Part shown: in pieces, positions 7,310-14,627 of the stretch
How positions within the stretch are numbered: position 1 is the stretch's first letter
Layout: each line of letters begins with the position of its first letter
NCBI GenBank assembly: GCA_035553515.1
Contig: DATNDG010000143.1
Span: forward strand, 1 to 19,495
Origin: DAHUYF01 sp035553515
GTDB lineage: Bacteria > Pseudomonadota > Alphaproteobacteria > ATCC43930 > CGMCC-115725
Length of the DNA stretch: 19,495 nt
Reading direction: 5' to 3'
Translations under genes and position numbers: made by a program
The notes under the pieces: generated by a model
Seen by the model: only the letters and a program-made list of their open reading frames with translations
Database searches by the model: none
What the model was told of the DNA's origin: nothing

Positions 7310-7315
7310 TAAAAT
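7310..7315 (+). promoter_or_regulatory. Candidate -10 element for the Do-type protease gene
   Basis: The 189-base gap between the DUF2065 gene and the protease gene contains TAAAAT at 7310-7315 (five of six consensus bases), 41 bases before the GTG start. The -35 position (TGGTTT, 7287-7292, 17-base spacing) is poor, so the promoter could use another sigma factor or be chance. No RpoH- or RpoE-type match was recognised. Nothing else is seen in this gap. Confidence 0.3.
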
Positions 7316-7355
7316 CGCCTCTCCTCCAGCTTGCCTGTTCTAGGGAGTCCACTGC

Positions 7356-8846
7356 GTGAGTCGACTTATCAGTCGGATGCAAGGCCGGCGCGCCGCCGCG
7401 CTTGCGCTGACGTTCGTTGTCGCCCTCTTTCTGCCGGGGGCGGCGGTTCAGGCGCGGCCGGCGCCGGACGGCTTCGCCGATCTCGCGGCCAAGCTGCTGC
7501 CGGCGGTGGTCAACATCTCGTCGACGCAGACGATCAAGGCCGACAAGTCGAGCGACGCCACGCCCGACATGCCGCAATTCCCGCCGGGCTCGCCCTTCGA
7601 GCAATTCTTCAAGGACTTCCTCGACCGCAACAAGAACCGCCCCGACGCGCCCCCGCGGCACGCCACATCGCTCGGATCGGGCTTCATCATCGACGGCTCG
7701 GGGCTGGTGGTCACCAACAACCATGTGATCGCCGATGCCGACGAGATCACCGTCACCCTCCAGGACGACACCAACTTCAAGGCGGAGGTGGTCGGACGCG
7801 ACACCAAGGTCGATCTGGCGCTGCTGCGCATCAAGCCGACGAAGCCGCTGCCCTCGCTCAAATTCGGCGACAGCGACCAGACCCGCGTCGGCGACTGGGT
7901 GCTGGCGATCGGCAATCCCTTCGGCCTCGGCGGCACGGTGACCGCTGGCATCCTCTCGGCGCGTGCGCGCGAGATCAATGCCGGCCCCTATGACGATTTC
8001 CTGCAGACCGATGCGCCGATCAACCGCGGCAATTCGGGCGGCCCGATGTTCAACATGAACGGCGAGGTGATCGGCATCAACACCGCGATCTACTCGCCCT
8101 CCGGCGGCTCGATCGGCATCGGCTTCGCGATTCCCTCGAATCTGGCGAAGCCGGTGATCGACCAGCTCCGCCAATACGGCCATGTCCGGCGCGGCTGGCT
8201 CGGCGTCAACATCCAGAGCGTCACCGACGAGATCGCCGAGAATCTCGGCCTCGACAAGCCCAAGGGCGCGCTCATCGCCAGCGTGCGCGAGGGCGGTCCG
8301 GCGCAGGTCGCCGGCATCCAGCCGGGCGACGTGGTGATGAGCTTCGATGGCAAGCCGGTGACCGACATGCACCACCTGCCGCGCCTCGTCGCCGAGACGC
8401 CGATCGACAAGACGGTGAAGGTGACGGTCTGGCGCAAGCGCAAGGAGCACACCTTCGACGTCAAGGTGGGAGAGCTCAAGGAGGACCAGCAGCAGGCGGC
8501 GCTCACCCCCAACAAGCAGACGCCGCCGGCCGAGCCGCCCGGCACGGTCAAGACGCTGGGCCTGTCGCTCGCCAATCTGACGCCGGAGCTGCGCGAGCGC
8601 TTCTCGCTCTCCGAGGATTCGGCCGGCGTGGTGGTGATCGACGTCGCCAGCAACAGCGCCGCCTCCGAGAAGGGCATGCGCGCGGGCGACGTCATCGTCG
8701 AGGTGGCGCAGGAAGACGTGAAGACCCCGGCGCAGATCACCCAGAAGATCGACGAGGCGAAGAAGGCCGGCCGCAAATCCGTGCTGCTCCTGGTCGATCG
8801 CCAGGGCGATCTCCGCTTCGTCGCGCTGCGCATCGACCAGAGCTAA
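7356..8846 (+). CDS. Do-family (DegP/HtrA) periplasmic serine protease
   Basis: A 496-residue protein with an N-terminal signal sequence (hydrophobic 13-32). The trypsin-like domain has the catalytic triad His123 (TNNHVI), Asp153 (KVDLALL) and Ser227 (RGNSGGP), followed by two PDZ domains, about 279-370 and 400-490 (RAGDVIVEV at 442-450). This is the full-length DegP/DegQ/MucD architecture: a combined chaperone and protease for misfolded envelope proteins. The start is a GTG at 7356 with TAGGGAG at 7341-7347; the next ATG (7377) would also leave a signal peptide. It follows the hflKC genes by 189 bases and fits with them as an envelope quality-control set. Whether it is the DegP or DegQ type cannot be told from sequence alone. 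Confidence 0.95.
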   Translation: MSRLISRMQGRRAAALALTFVVALFLPGAAVQARPAPDGFADLAAKLLPAVVNISSTQTIKADKSSDATPDMPQFPPGSPFEQFFKDFLDRNKNRPDAPPRHATSLGSGFIIDGSGLVVTNNHVIADADEITVTLQDDTNFKAEVVGRDTKVDLALLRIKPTKPLPSLKFGDSDQTRVGDWVLAIGNPFGLGGTVTAGILSARAREINAGPYDDFLQTDAPINRGNSGGPMFNMNGEVIGINTAIYSPSGGSIGIGFAIPSNLAKPVIDQLRQYGHVRRGWLGVNIQSVTDEIAENLGLDKPKGALIASVREGGPAQVAGIQPGDVVMSFDGKPVTDMHHLPRLVAETPIDKTVKVTVWRKRKEHTFDVKVGELKEDQQQAALTPNKQTPPAEPPGTVKTLGLSLANLTPELRERFSLSEDSAGVVVIDVASNSAASEKGMRAGDVIVEVAQEDVKTPAQITQKIDEAKKAGRKSVLLLVDRQGDLRFVALRIDQS

Positions 8847-8880
8847 GCGCAACAAGGCCATTTGCCTCGCAGGGCGGATG

Positions 8881-8993
8881 CTGCAATATGGCTGCGGGTC
8901 CTTCGACAAGCTCAGGATGAGGGGTAGCCGGGGCGGCCCTGACAAGGGCCGTTCTCGATCTCCCTCGTCCTGAGTCCGTCGAAAGATATGCAG
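8881..8993. repeat. Imperfect palindromic repeat, copy 1 (left of symporter module)
   Basis: The left arm (8881-8923) and right arm (8962-8993) are imperfect inverted copies of one another. Both carry the core TTCGAC...CTCAGGA plus a CTGCA end. Between them is a perfect 7-bp hairpin, CGGCCCT (8934-8940) / AGGGCCG (8945-8951). Bases 8891-8920 are identical, in opposite orientation, to 10835-10864. The element lies 34 bases after the protease stop and may act as its terminator. From memory, cores like this occur between genes in many GC-rich genomes; this was not checked. Confidence 0.8.
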
Positions 8994-9030
8994 CGCCGGC
9001 GGCGCCTTTAAGGCGCGTCAGCACCGGCGC
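8993..9030. repeat. Nested hairpin upstream of the DUF3311 gene
   Basis: GCGCCGG (8993-8999) pairs with CCGGCGC (9024-9030), and inside it GCGCC (9002-9006) pairs with GGCGC (9012-9016) around the loop TTTAA. It ends 17 bases before the DUF3311 start, so it may lie in that gene's leader RNA. No role is shown. Confidence 0.45.
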
Positions 9031-9047
9031 GCGAGGGGAGGGAGGGG

Positions 9048-9248
9048 ATGACCTTGATCAAGTGGCTGGCGCTGCTGCCGTTCATCGGCATGCTGGGCGG
9101 TGTCTTCTTCGTCAACCAGGTGACGCCCTACGTGCTGGGGCTGCCGCTGCTGCTGGCCTGGATCGTGCTCTGGCTGCTGCTGACCTCGGCGATCATGGCG
9201 GTGATCTATTTCACCGATCCCGCCAACCGGCCGGAGCGCCGGCCATGA
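9048..9248 (+). CDS. DUF3311 small membrane protein
   Basis: A 66-residue protein with two membrane helices (about 5-22 and 28-52) and a short charged end, DPANRPERRP. It matches DUF3311, a family almost always encoded directly before a sodium:solute symporter and thought to be an accessory subunit, like YhdT beside PanF in E. coli (analogy). The ATG follows the purine-rich stretch AGGGAGGGG. Its stop overlaps the symporter start in ATGA (9245-9248), so translation is coupled. Confidence 0.85.
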   Translation: MTLIKWLALLPFIGMLGGVFFVNQVTPYVLGLPLLLAWIVLWLLLTSAIMAVIYFTDPANRPERRP

Positions 9249-10714
9249 GCGCGCTCGTCATCATCGCCGCCGTCACCCTCCTCGCGCTCTGGCTCGGCAT
9301 CCAGGCGCGGCGCGGCCGCGACATGAACCTCGAGCAATGGACGGTGGGCGGCCGCGGCTTCGGCACGCTGCTGGTCTTCCTGCTGCTCGCGGGCGAGATC
9401 TACACCACCTTCACCTTCCTGGGCGGCAGCGGCTTCGCTTATGGCAAGGGCGCGCCGGCTTTCTACATCCTCTGCTACGGCGCGCTCGCCTACATCATCT
9501 CCTATTGGCTGCTGCCGCCGATCTGGCGCTACGCCAAGACGCACCGGCTGATCTCGCAGCCCGACTTCTTCGTGCGCAAATACGACAGCCCCACCCTCGG
9601 CGTCATCGTGGCGCTGGTCGGCATCGTGGCGCTCATTCCCTATCTGGTGCTGCAGCTGAAGGGGCTCGGCATCATCGTTTCCACCGCCTCCTACGGCGCG
9701 ATCGGCTCGACCGCCGCTATCTGGATGGGTGTTGTGGTGGTGACTGCCTATGTCATGATCTCGGGCGTGCGCGCTTCCGCCTGGACGGCGGTGATCAAGG
9801 ATGTGCTTATCCTTGCCGTCGTCCTCTTCCTCGGCGTCTACCTGCCCTTGCATTATTACGGCGGCTTCGGGCCGATGTTCCAGGCGATCGACGCGGCGAA
9901 GCCCGGCTTCCTCGTGCTGCCGGAAAAGGGTCAGAGCATCGCCTGGTTCGATTCGACGGTGCTGCTGACCGCGCTCGGCTTCTTCTGCTGGCCGCACAGC
10001 TTCGGCTCGATCTATACCGCGCGCGACGAGCGGGTCTTCCGCCGCAACGCCATCATCCTGCCGCTCTATCAGCTCATCCTGCTCTTTGTCTTCTTCGTGG
10101 GCTTTGCCGCGATCCTGAAGACGCCGGGCCTCAAGGGGCCGGCGATCGACCTCTCGCTGCTCAAGCTCTCGGTCGCGACCTTCCCACCCTGGCTGGTAGG
10201 CATCATCGGCGGCGCGGGCGTGCTGACGGCGCTGGTGCCGGGCTCGATGATCCTCGTCACCGCGGGGACGCTGCTTGCCAACAATCTCTACCGCGCCGTC
10301 CAGCCGGGTGCGGCGGAGGCGAACGTCTCGCTGCTGGCGCGGCTGCTGGTGCCGGTGGTGGCGCTGGTCGCCGTCGCCTTCACGCTCAGAGGCGGCGAGA
10401 CCATCGTGGCGCTGCTGCTGATGGGCTACAGCTTCGTCACCCAACTTTTCCCGGCGCTGCTCGCGAGCCTGATGGAGCGCAATCCGGTGACGCGCGAAGG
10501 GGCGATCGCCGGCATCCTCGTCGGCGAGGCGACGGTGGCGCTGATCTCGCTCAGCCACGTGACCTTCGACACGCTCTTCCCGATGCTGCCGCAATGGTTC
10601 CGCGACCTCAATGTCGGGATCGTGGCGCTCGCGGCCAACTTCGTGGTGATGGTGCTGGTGAGCGCGGTCACTCAGCGCGCCGCCGCGCCACGCCCGGCCG
10701 CGCCCCGGCAGTAA
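9245..10714 (+). CDS. SSS-family sodium:solute symporter (monocarboxylate permease-like)
   Basis: A 489-residue integral membrane protein with about 13 hydrophobic segments. The sequence WTVGGRGFGTLLVFLLLAGEIYTTFTFLGGSGFAY near residues 32-66 is the SSS-family opening, and the helices that follow (for example ALGFFCWPHSFGSIYTARDERVFRRNA) resemble the MctP-type monocarboxylate permeases. Likely substrates are short monocarboxylates such as lactate, pyruvate or acetate, but sequence alone does not fix this. The frame is open upstream to 9062; the ATG at 9245 was chosen because it overlaps the DUF3311 stop by four bases and starts directly before the first helix. The two-gene unit is flanked by inverted copies of a 30-bp repeat. 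Confidence 0.88.
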   Translation: MSALVIIAAVTLLALWLGIQARRGRDMNLEQWTVGGRGFGTLLVFLLLAGEIYTTFTFLGGSGFAYGKGAPAFYILCYGALAYIISYWLLPPIWRYAKTHRLISQPDFFVRKYDSPTLGVIVALVGIVALIPYLVLQLKGLGIIVSTASYGAIGSTAAIWMGVVVVTAYVMISGVRASAWTAVIKDVLILAVVLFLGVYLPLHYYGGFGPMFQAIDAAKPGFLVLPEKGQSIAWFDSTVLLTALGFFCWPHSFGSIYTARDERVFRRNAIILPLYQLILLFVFFVGFAAILKTPGLKGPAIDLSLLKLSVATFPPWLVGIIGGAGVLTALVPGSMILVTAGTLLANNLYRAVQPGAAEANVSLLARLLVPVVALVAVAFTLRGGETIVALLLMGYSFVTQLFPALLASLMERNPVTREGAIAGILVGEATVALISLSHVTFDTLFPMLPQWFRDLNVGIVALAANFVVMVLVSAVTQRAAAPRPAAPRQ

Positions 10715-10763
10715 GCCATCTCCCGCTGCTCCTGCCAAAGCGGCGGGACGACAACGATGGAAC

Positions 10764-10864
10764 GGACGGCTTCGACTGCTCGCTCGCTTGCGCTCAGAAT
10801 GAGGCACATTTCTTTGTGCCACAAAGAATTCACTTCATCCTGAGCTTGTCGAAGGACCCGCAGC
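10764..10864. repeat. Imperfect palindromic repeat, copy 2 (right of symporter module)
   Basis: It contains a diverged arm (about 10764-10800, with CTTCGACT... and CTCAGAATGA), a central hairpin GGCACA (10803-10808) / TGTGCC (10815-10820), and an arm at 10835-10864. That last arm is the exact reverse complement of 8891-8920. It thus belongs to the same family as the element at 8881-8993. It lies between the symporter and serB stop codons, which are convergent, and could serve as a two-way terminator. Confidence 0.8.
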
Positions 10865-10880
10865 TGAACTGCAGTCGATT

Positions 10881-10925
10881 GTTCGCGTCACGCTCTTTTG
10901 CGAGCGAGGCACTGGCATCGCGAAC
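10881..10925 (-). terminator. serB: Possible serB terminator hairpin
   Basis: GTTCGCG (10881-10887) pairs with CGCGAAC (10919-10925), with a second stem CGCTC (10891-10895) / GAGCG (10902-10906) inside. It begins just 7 bases after the serB stop on the minus strand. No U-run follows, so Rho-independent termination is uncertain. Confidence 0.4.
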
Positions 10926-10931
10926 GCCAAT

Positions 10932-11840
10932 CTAGCCCGTGCGGATCTCGTCGGCGCGATAGCCCTGGACGTAGAGCAGCGCCGTCAGGTCGGCGTGGTC
11001 GATGCGGCTGCGCGCGCGCTGGCGGAGCGCGGGCTTCGCATGAAAGGCGATGCCGAGCCCCGCTGCCGCCACCATGTCGATGTCGTTGGCGCCGTCGCCG
11101 ACCGCGAGCGTCGCCGCGAGCGGCAGGCTCCGTTCGGCGGCGAGCCGCTTCAGCCCCTCGAGCTTGGCGTCGCGGCCGAGGATCGGCTCGCGCAAGGTGC
11201 CGGCGATCCGGCCGTTCTCGATGACCATCTCGTTGGCGATATCGAGATCGAAGCCGACCTCGCGGCGGATGCGGCCGGTATAGACGCGAAAGCCGCCGGA
11301 GACGAGCACGGCATAGGCGCCGTCGGCGCGCATCGTCGCGACGAGCTCGCGCGCGCCCGGCATGATGCGGATGCGCGCCCCCGCCTCGGCAAGCGCGCTC
11401 TGCGGCAAACCCTTCAAGAGCGCCACGCGTTCGCGCAGCGCGGTGGCGAAATCGATCTCGTCGTTCATGGCGCGGCGCGTGATCTCGGCGATGCGGGGCT
11501 TGAGCCCGACGAGATCGGCGAGCTCGTCCAGCATCTCGTTCTCGATGATCGTCGATTCCATGTCGGCCAGCAGCAGCCGCTTGCGGCGCCCTGATTCGGG
11601 CTGCGCCACGAGATCGAAGCTCCCGCCCAGCGCCTGGAGCGCCACGCGCGCTGCCGCATCGGCCTGGTCGGGATCGAGATCCTCGAAGGGGATGTCGCAG
11701 GCGACGTCCGGCGCGAGCCAGCGCCGCGCCGAGACCGCCGCTCCCAGGCGCTTGAGCGCCTCGACGACGCTCTCCACTGCTGCCGCGGCGGGCGCGGTGG
11801 CTCCCGGTGCGGCGATCAGCGTGAGCACATTGAGCGACAT
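10932..11840 (-). CDS. serB: Phosphoserine phosphatase SerB
   Basis: A 302-residue HAD-superfamily enzyme for the last step of serine synthesis (phosphoserine to serine). After an N-terminal ACT-like region (about 1-80), the HAD motifs are in order: LLADMEST at 90-97 with nucleophile Asp93, SGGF at 181-184, a lysine near 226 (GRDAKLEGL) and GDGANDIDM at 248-256. The second aspartate of the usual DxDST motif is Glu95 here (DMEST). The rest of the core (NEMLDELADLVGLK, ITRRAMNDEIDF, ERVALLKGL) is standard SerB. The frame extends 12 codons upstream, but the ATG at 11840 gives the common MSLNVLTLIA start. It is divergent from the NTF2-like gene and convergent with the symporter. Confidence 0.92.
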   Translation of the reverse strand: MSLNVLTLIAAPGATAPAAAAVESVVEALKRLGAAVSARRWLAPDVACDIPFEDLDPDQADAAARVALQALGGSFDLVAQPESGRRKRLLLADMESTIIENEMLDELADLVGLKPRIAEITRRAMNDEIDFATALRERVALLKGLPQSALAEAGARIRIMPGARELVATMRADGAYAVLVSGGFRVYTGRIRREVGFDLDIANEMVIENGRIAGTLREPILGRDAKLEGLKRLAAERSLPLAATLAVGDGANDIDMVAAAGLGIAFHAKPALRQRARSRIDHADLTALLYVQGYRADEIRTG

Positions 11841-11960
11841 GGGCCGCGCTTTACGCGGCGAGGGGGCGAAATGCAAGAAGCGGGCGCTGCCGCCGCGCGC
11901 TTGACCGCCGACCTTACCGTCCTACCTCACTCAACCATGGGTATGTCAGTGGAGGAAGAC

Positions 11961-12482
11961 ATGATTGCACGCGCAGTCGGTGTAGGGATGCTGGTGATCG
12001 GGATGGCAGGCCCGGCGCTTGCGCAACAAGCCTCGCCGAGCGAGCAGCGGGGCCGCCAGCAAATCGAAGCCTTCATGCAGAAATGGATGGACGCCTACAA
12101 CCGGGGGGATGCGCAGACCTTCTCCTCGCTGATCGCGGCCGATTCCTTCGCCGTCGGCGATCGGGGCGTGCTTTCGGGCAACGATCGGGTCGCGCGGGTG
12201 ATGCAGAACGAAGCCACCCTGGGCGGCAAGGTCACCAATTTCACCGTCGATCAGGTGCGGATGCTCGGACGGAACGCCGCCGTCGCCACCGGCCCCTATG
12301 CGGTGACCTACAGCAAGCCGCGGCCGCTCACCATCCAGGGCACCTGGATGCAGGTGCTCGAGCGCCAGCGCGGCGCCTGGAAATCGATCGCCGCCAGCTA
12401 TACGCCGATGACCGCTCCGCGGGCGGCTCCGGAAACGGGCGCGAGCACGGCCGAGCCTTCCTCGGGATCGAGCACGCGCTAA
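11961..12482 (+). CDS. Secreted NTF2-like (SnoaL/DUF4440-type) protein
   Basis: A 173-residue protein with a signal peptide (residues 1-21, cleavage after ALA) and a domain of about 110 residues: IEAFMQKWMDAYNRGDAQTFSSLIAADSFAVGDRG followed by strands ending VLERQRGAWKSIAASYTPM. This is the shape of the NTF2-like/SnoaL superfamily. Members range from enzymes to binding proteins, so no substrate is claimed. The C-terminal 30 residues are low-complexity (Ala, Ser, Pro, Gly). The ATG at 11961 has GGAGG at 11951-11955; an earlier in-frame ATG (11871) overlaps the serB start region and has no such site. It is divergent from serB and ends against a hairpin array. Confidence 0.7.
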   Translation: MIARAVGVGMLVIGMAGPALAQQASPSEQRGRQQIEAFMQKWMDAYNRGDAQTFSSLIAADSFAVGDRGVLSGNDRVARVMQNEATLGGKVTNFTVDQVRMLGRNAAVATGPYAVTYSKPRPLTIQGTWMQVLERQRGAWKSIAASYTPMTAPRAAPETGASTAEPSSGSSTR

Positions 12483-12497
12483 CGCCAGGACGATTGC

Positions 12498-12621
12498 CCC
12501 TCTCCCGCGTGCGGGAGAGGGAGCGAGCGAAGCGAGCCGGGTGAGGGTTGCCGGAGGCACTCCCTCACCCTCCCATCGCTTCGCGATGGTCCCCTCCCTC
12601 TCCCGCGGACGCGGGAGAGGG
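12498..12621. repeat. Array of four intergenic hairpins
   Basis: Four perfect inverted repeats follow each other. They are 12498-12507/12512-12521 (10 bp, loop CGTG), 12539-12547/12562-12570 (9 bp, GGGTGAGGG), 12573-12579/12583-12589 (7 bp, loop TTC) and 12596-12606/12611-12621 (11 bp, loop GGAC). The first and last use the same CCCTCTCCCGC arm, so they can also pair with each other. The array fills the gap between two convergent genes (NTF2-like and MFS) and probably ends transcription from both sides. Confidence 0.8.
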
Positions 12622-12626
12622 GAAAG

Positions 12627-13952
12627 CTACGCGCGCTCCTCTGAGATGTCCCGGTTGGTGTAGTCGGGCATCATGAGGGTGGCGATGATGGTGACCACCG
12701 CGCAGAGCGCGATGTAGACGGCGATCGCATAGCCCGAGCCCGTCCAGGCATAAAGCGCCGTAGCGATGATCGGCGCCGGGCCGCCGGCCGTGAGCGAAGC
12801 CAGCTGATAGCCCAGCGAGCTGCCGCTGTACCGCAGCCGCGGCGTGAAGCACTCGGCGATCAGCGCCGCCTGCGGCCCATAGAGCATGTCATGCGGTACG
12901 AAAGAGAGCACGATGCCGAAGAAGACCAGCGCCGGCACCAGCGAGTTCAGCATGGCGAAATAGATGAAGCCGAAGATGCCGGTGCAGACCGCGCCGATCA
13001 GGTACATCCGCTTGCGGCCGATCCGATCCGAGAGCCAGCCCGAAATCGGGATGGTGGCGAAGGACACGATGCCGGCGGCGATCAGCGACATGAGCAGGAA
13101 ATCGCGCTGCAAGTGCAAGACCTGCGTGCCGTAGGCATAGACGAAGGCCAGATAGATATAGGCCGGCGCCTGTTCCGCGGTACGCGCCAGCATCGACAGG
13201 ATGATCTCCTTGGGCTGCCGCTTGACCACCTCGAGGACCGGCACCCGCTCGACCCGCTGCTCCGCCAGGATGCGCTGGAAGGCGGGGGTTTCGAGGATGC
13301 CGAGGCGGATATAGAGCCCGATCGCGACCATGACGATGCTGAGCAGGAAGGGAACTCGCCAGCCCCAGACCGAAAATTGATCGCCCGAAATCGCGCTGAA
13401 GGCGAGGACTGCGACATTGGCGAGCAGCAATCCGGCGGGCCCGCCGAATTGCGGCCAGGAGCAGATGAAGCCGCGATGCGCGTTGGTGCGCGCCCATTCC
13501 ATCGACAGCAGCACCGAGCCGCCCCATTCGCCGCCGACGCCGATCCCTTGAATGAGCCGGATCACCGTCAGGATGACGGCGCCCCAGGCGCCGACGGTGG
13601 CGTAGGTGGGCACGAGTCCGACGGCGAAGGTCGCTATCCCGGTAATCAGCAAGGTCGCGATCAGCGTCGCCTTGCGGCCGATGCGGTCGCCGTAATGGCC
13701 GAAGATCACCGCACCGATCGGCCGGCCGATGAAGCCCACGAAATAGACGCCAAAGGCTTCGAGCACGCCGACCAGCGGGTCGGATTTAGGGAAGAACAGC
13801 TTCCCGAAAACGAGCCCGGTGACGACGCTGTAGAGAAGGAAATCGTACCATTCGATGGTGGTGCCGACCGTGCTGGCGATGACCGCCCGGCGCAACTGCG
13901 TGCGATGGGCAGACTCGGCCAGTCCGCCCGACAAGATGTCGGTGACTGCCAT
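12627..13952 (-). CDS. MFS transporter, metabolite:H+ symporter (MHS) type
   Basis: A 441-residue, 12-helix transporter. Family signs are GTTIEWYDFLLYS (30-42), GRPIGAVIFGHYGDRIGRK (76-94), RLIQGIGVGGEWGGSVLLSMEW (132-153) and, in the second half, GWLSDRIGRKRMYLIG. These place it in the MHS group with ProP, ShiA and KgtP, proton symporters for organic acids, betaines or similar solutes. The substrate cannot be read from the sequence. The frame is open upstream to 14051, but the ATG at 13952 has GGGGAGG 8 bases before it and gives a normal start. It lies downstream of the GFA gene on the same strand with 140 bases between, so co-transcription is possible but not certain; I see no clear promoter in that gap. 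Confidence 0.92.
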   Translation of the reverse strand: MAVTDILSGGLAESAHRTQLRRAVIASTVGTTIEWYDFLLYSVVTGLVFGKLFFPKSDPLVGVLEAFGVYFVGFIGRPIGAVIFGHYGDRIGRKATLIATLLITGIATFAVGLVPTYATVGAWGAVILTVIRLIQGIGVGGEWGGSVLLSMEWARTNAHRGFICSWPQFGGPAGLLLANVAVLAFSAISGDQFSVWGWRVPFLLSIVMVAIGLYIRLGILETPAFQRILAEQRVERVPVLEVVKRQPKEIILSMLARTAEQAPAYIYLAFVYAYGTQVLHLQRDFLLMSLIAAGIVSFATIPISGWLSDRIGRKRMYLIGAVCTGIFGFIYFAMLNSLVPALVFFGIVLSFVPHDMLYGPQAALIAECFTPRLRYSGSSLGYQLASLTAGGPAPIIATALYAWTGSGYAIAVYIALCAVVTIIATLMMPDYTNRDISEERA

Positions 13953-14092
13953 AACGAGACCTCCCCTGATTCGGCGCTTCGTTTGAACGGAGATTCTGCG
14001 CGTTCCGGGCGCCGATCGGACGAGTGTCGGCGCATTCGGCCCGTTTGGCAATGTTTGCGAGCGGGCCCGGCCGATCTCACGGCATCAGGAAG

Positions 14093-14473
14093 TCAACGCC
14101 AGGGCACGTTCTCTTCGATTGCCGCTTCCCAATGGCGGCCGTCGAAATGCTCGATCTTGACCGTGGCGAGGTCGATATCGTCGAGGCAGCGAAGATTGAT
14201 GTCGATCTTGTCGGGGTCGGAGCGCGGCACATAGAAGGGATGGATGCCGCAATGGCGGCAGAAGAGATGCCGCGCCGTGCCGGTATTGAAGCGGTACTCG
14301 GCGAGCGCGTCGGCGCCGCTGAGGAGCTCGAAGCGCTCCGGCGCGACGATGAGGTGCAGGAAGCCCTTCTTGGTGCAGATCGAGCAGTTGCACTCGGTGA
14401 CGCCGGCAAGCTCGGCGGTCACGCGAAAGCGCACCCGTCCGCAATGGCAGCCGCCTTCATAAGTCTTCGGCAT
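14093..14473 (-). CDS. GFA/CENP-V-family zinc protein
   Basis: A 126-residue protein with the seven-cysteine pattern of the GFA family: C9-H-C11, C28-N-C30-S-I-C33 and C72-R-H-C75, which bind two zinc ions. GGCHCGRVRF and ECNCSICTKKGFLHL are classic. The founder was described as a glutathione-dependent formaldehyde-activating enzyme (Gfa), but many members have no proven function, so only the family is called. Length is normal. The ATG has AGGAG 7 bases upstream. It is divergent from miaA; the divergent promoter region is largely taken up by an inverted repeat. Confidence 0.88.
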   Translation of the reverse strand: MPKTYEGGCHCGRVRFRVTAELAGVTECNCSICTKKGFLHLIVAPERFELLSGADALAEYRFNTGTARHLFCRHCGIHPFYVPRSDPDKIDINLRCLDDIDLATVKIEHFDGRHWEAAIEENVPWR

Positions 14474-14501
14474 CGAGGTCTCCTATCGATCGACGGAAGC
14501 A

Positions 14502-14602
14502 TTTTAACGCAGAGGATGCGGAGGATGCGCGGAGGACGCCAAGGACCGTTTTGATCGAGCCTCTGCGTCCTCTGCGCGGCCACAGCGTCCTCTGCGTTAA
14601 AA
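14502..14602. repeat. Inverted repeat with 15-bp perfect ends in a divergent promoter region
   Basis: Bases 14502-14516 (TTTTAACGCAGAGGA) are the exact reverse complement of 14588-14602. Inside, degenerate copies of the unit GAGGA(T/C)GCG recur on the left (14511-14539) and their complements on the right (14561-14592). It occupies about 100 of the 154 bases between the divergent GFA and miaA starts, leaving 25-28 bases on each side. Confidence 0.85.
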
Positions 14603-14627
14603 ATCCAAAGATGCTAAGAAGCGCGCC

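Noticed and set aside
6924..8945. Long open frame (673 codons) opposite the Do-type protease
   Set aside because: Antisense to a clear gene; its His/Arg/Asp-rich composition is typical of the reverse strand of GC-rich coding sequence.
9206..10822. Long open frame opposite the symporter
   Set aside because: Same reasoning: low-complexity Arg/His/Asp/Gln composition, and the symporter on the other strand is unmistakable.
8881..10864. Composite transposon
   Set aside because: The flanking repeats are short palindromes without transposase genes or visible target duplications.
12498..12621. CRISPR array
   Set aside because: The repeats are palindromic and unequal in length, and there are no regular spacers or cas genes.
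12891..14234. Open frame opposite the MFS transporter
   Set aside because: Highly charged translation without domains, lying antisense to a clear MHS transporter.
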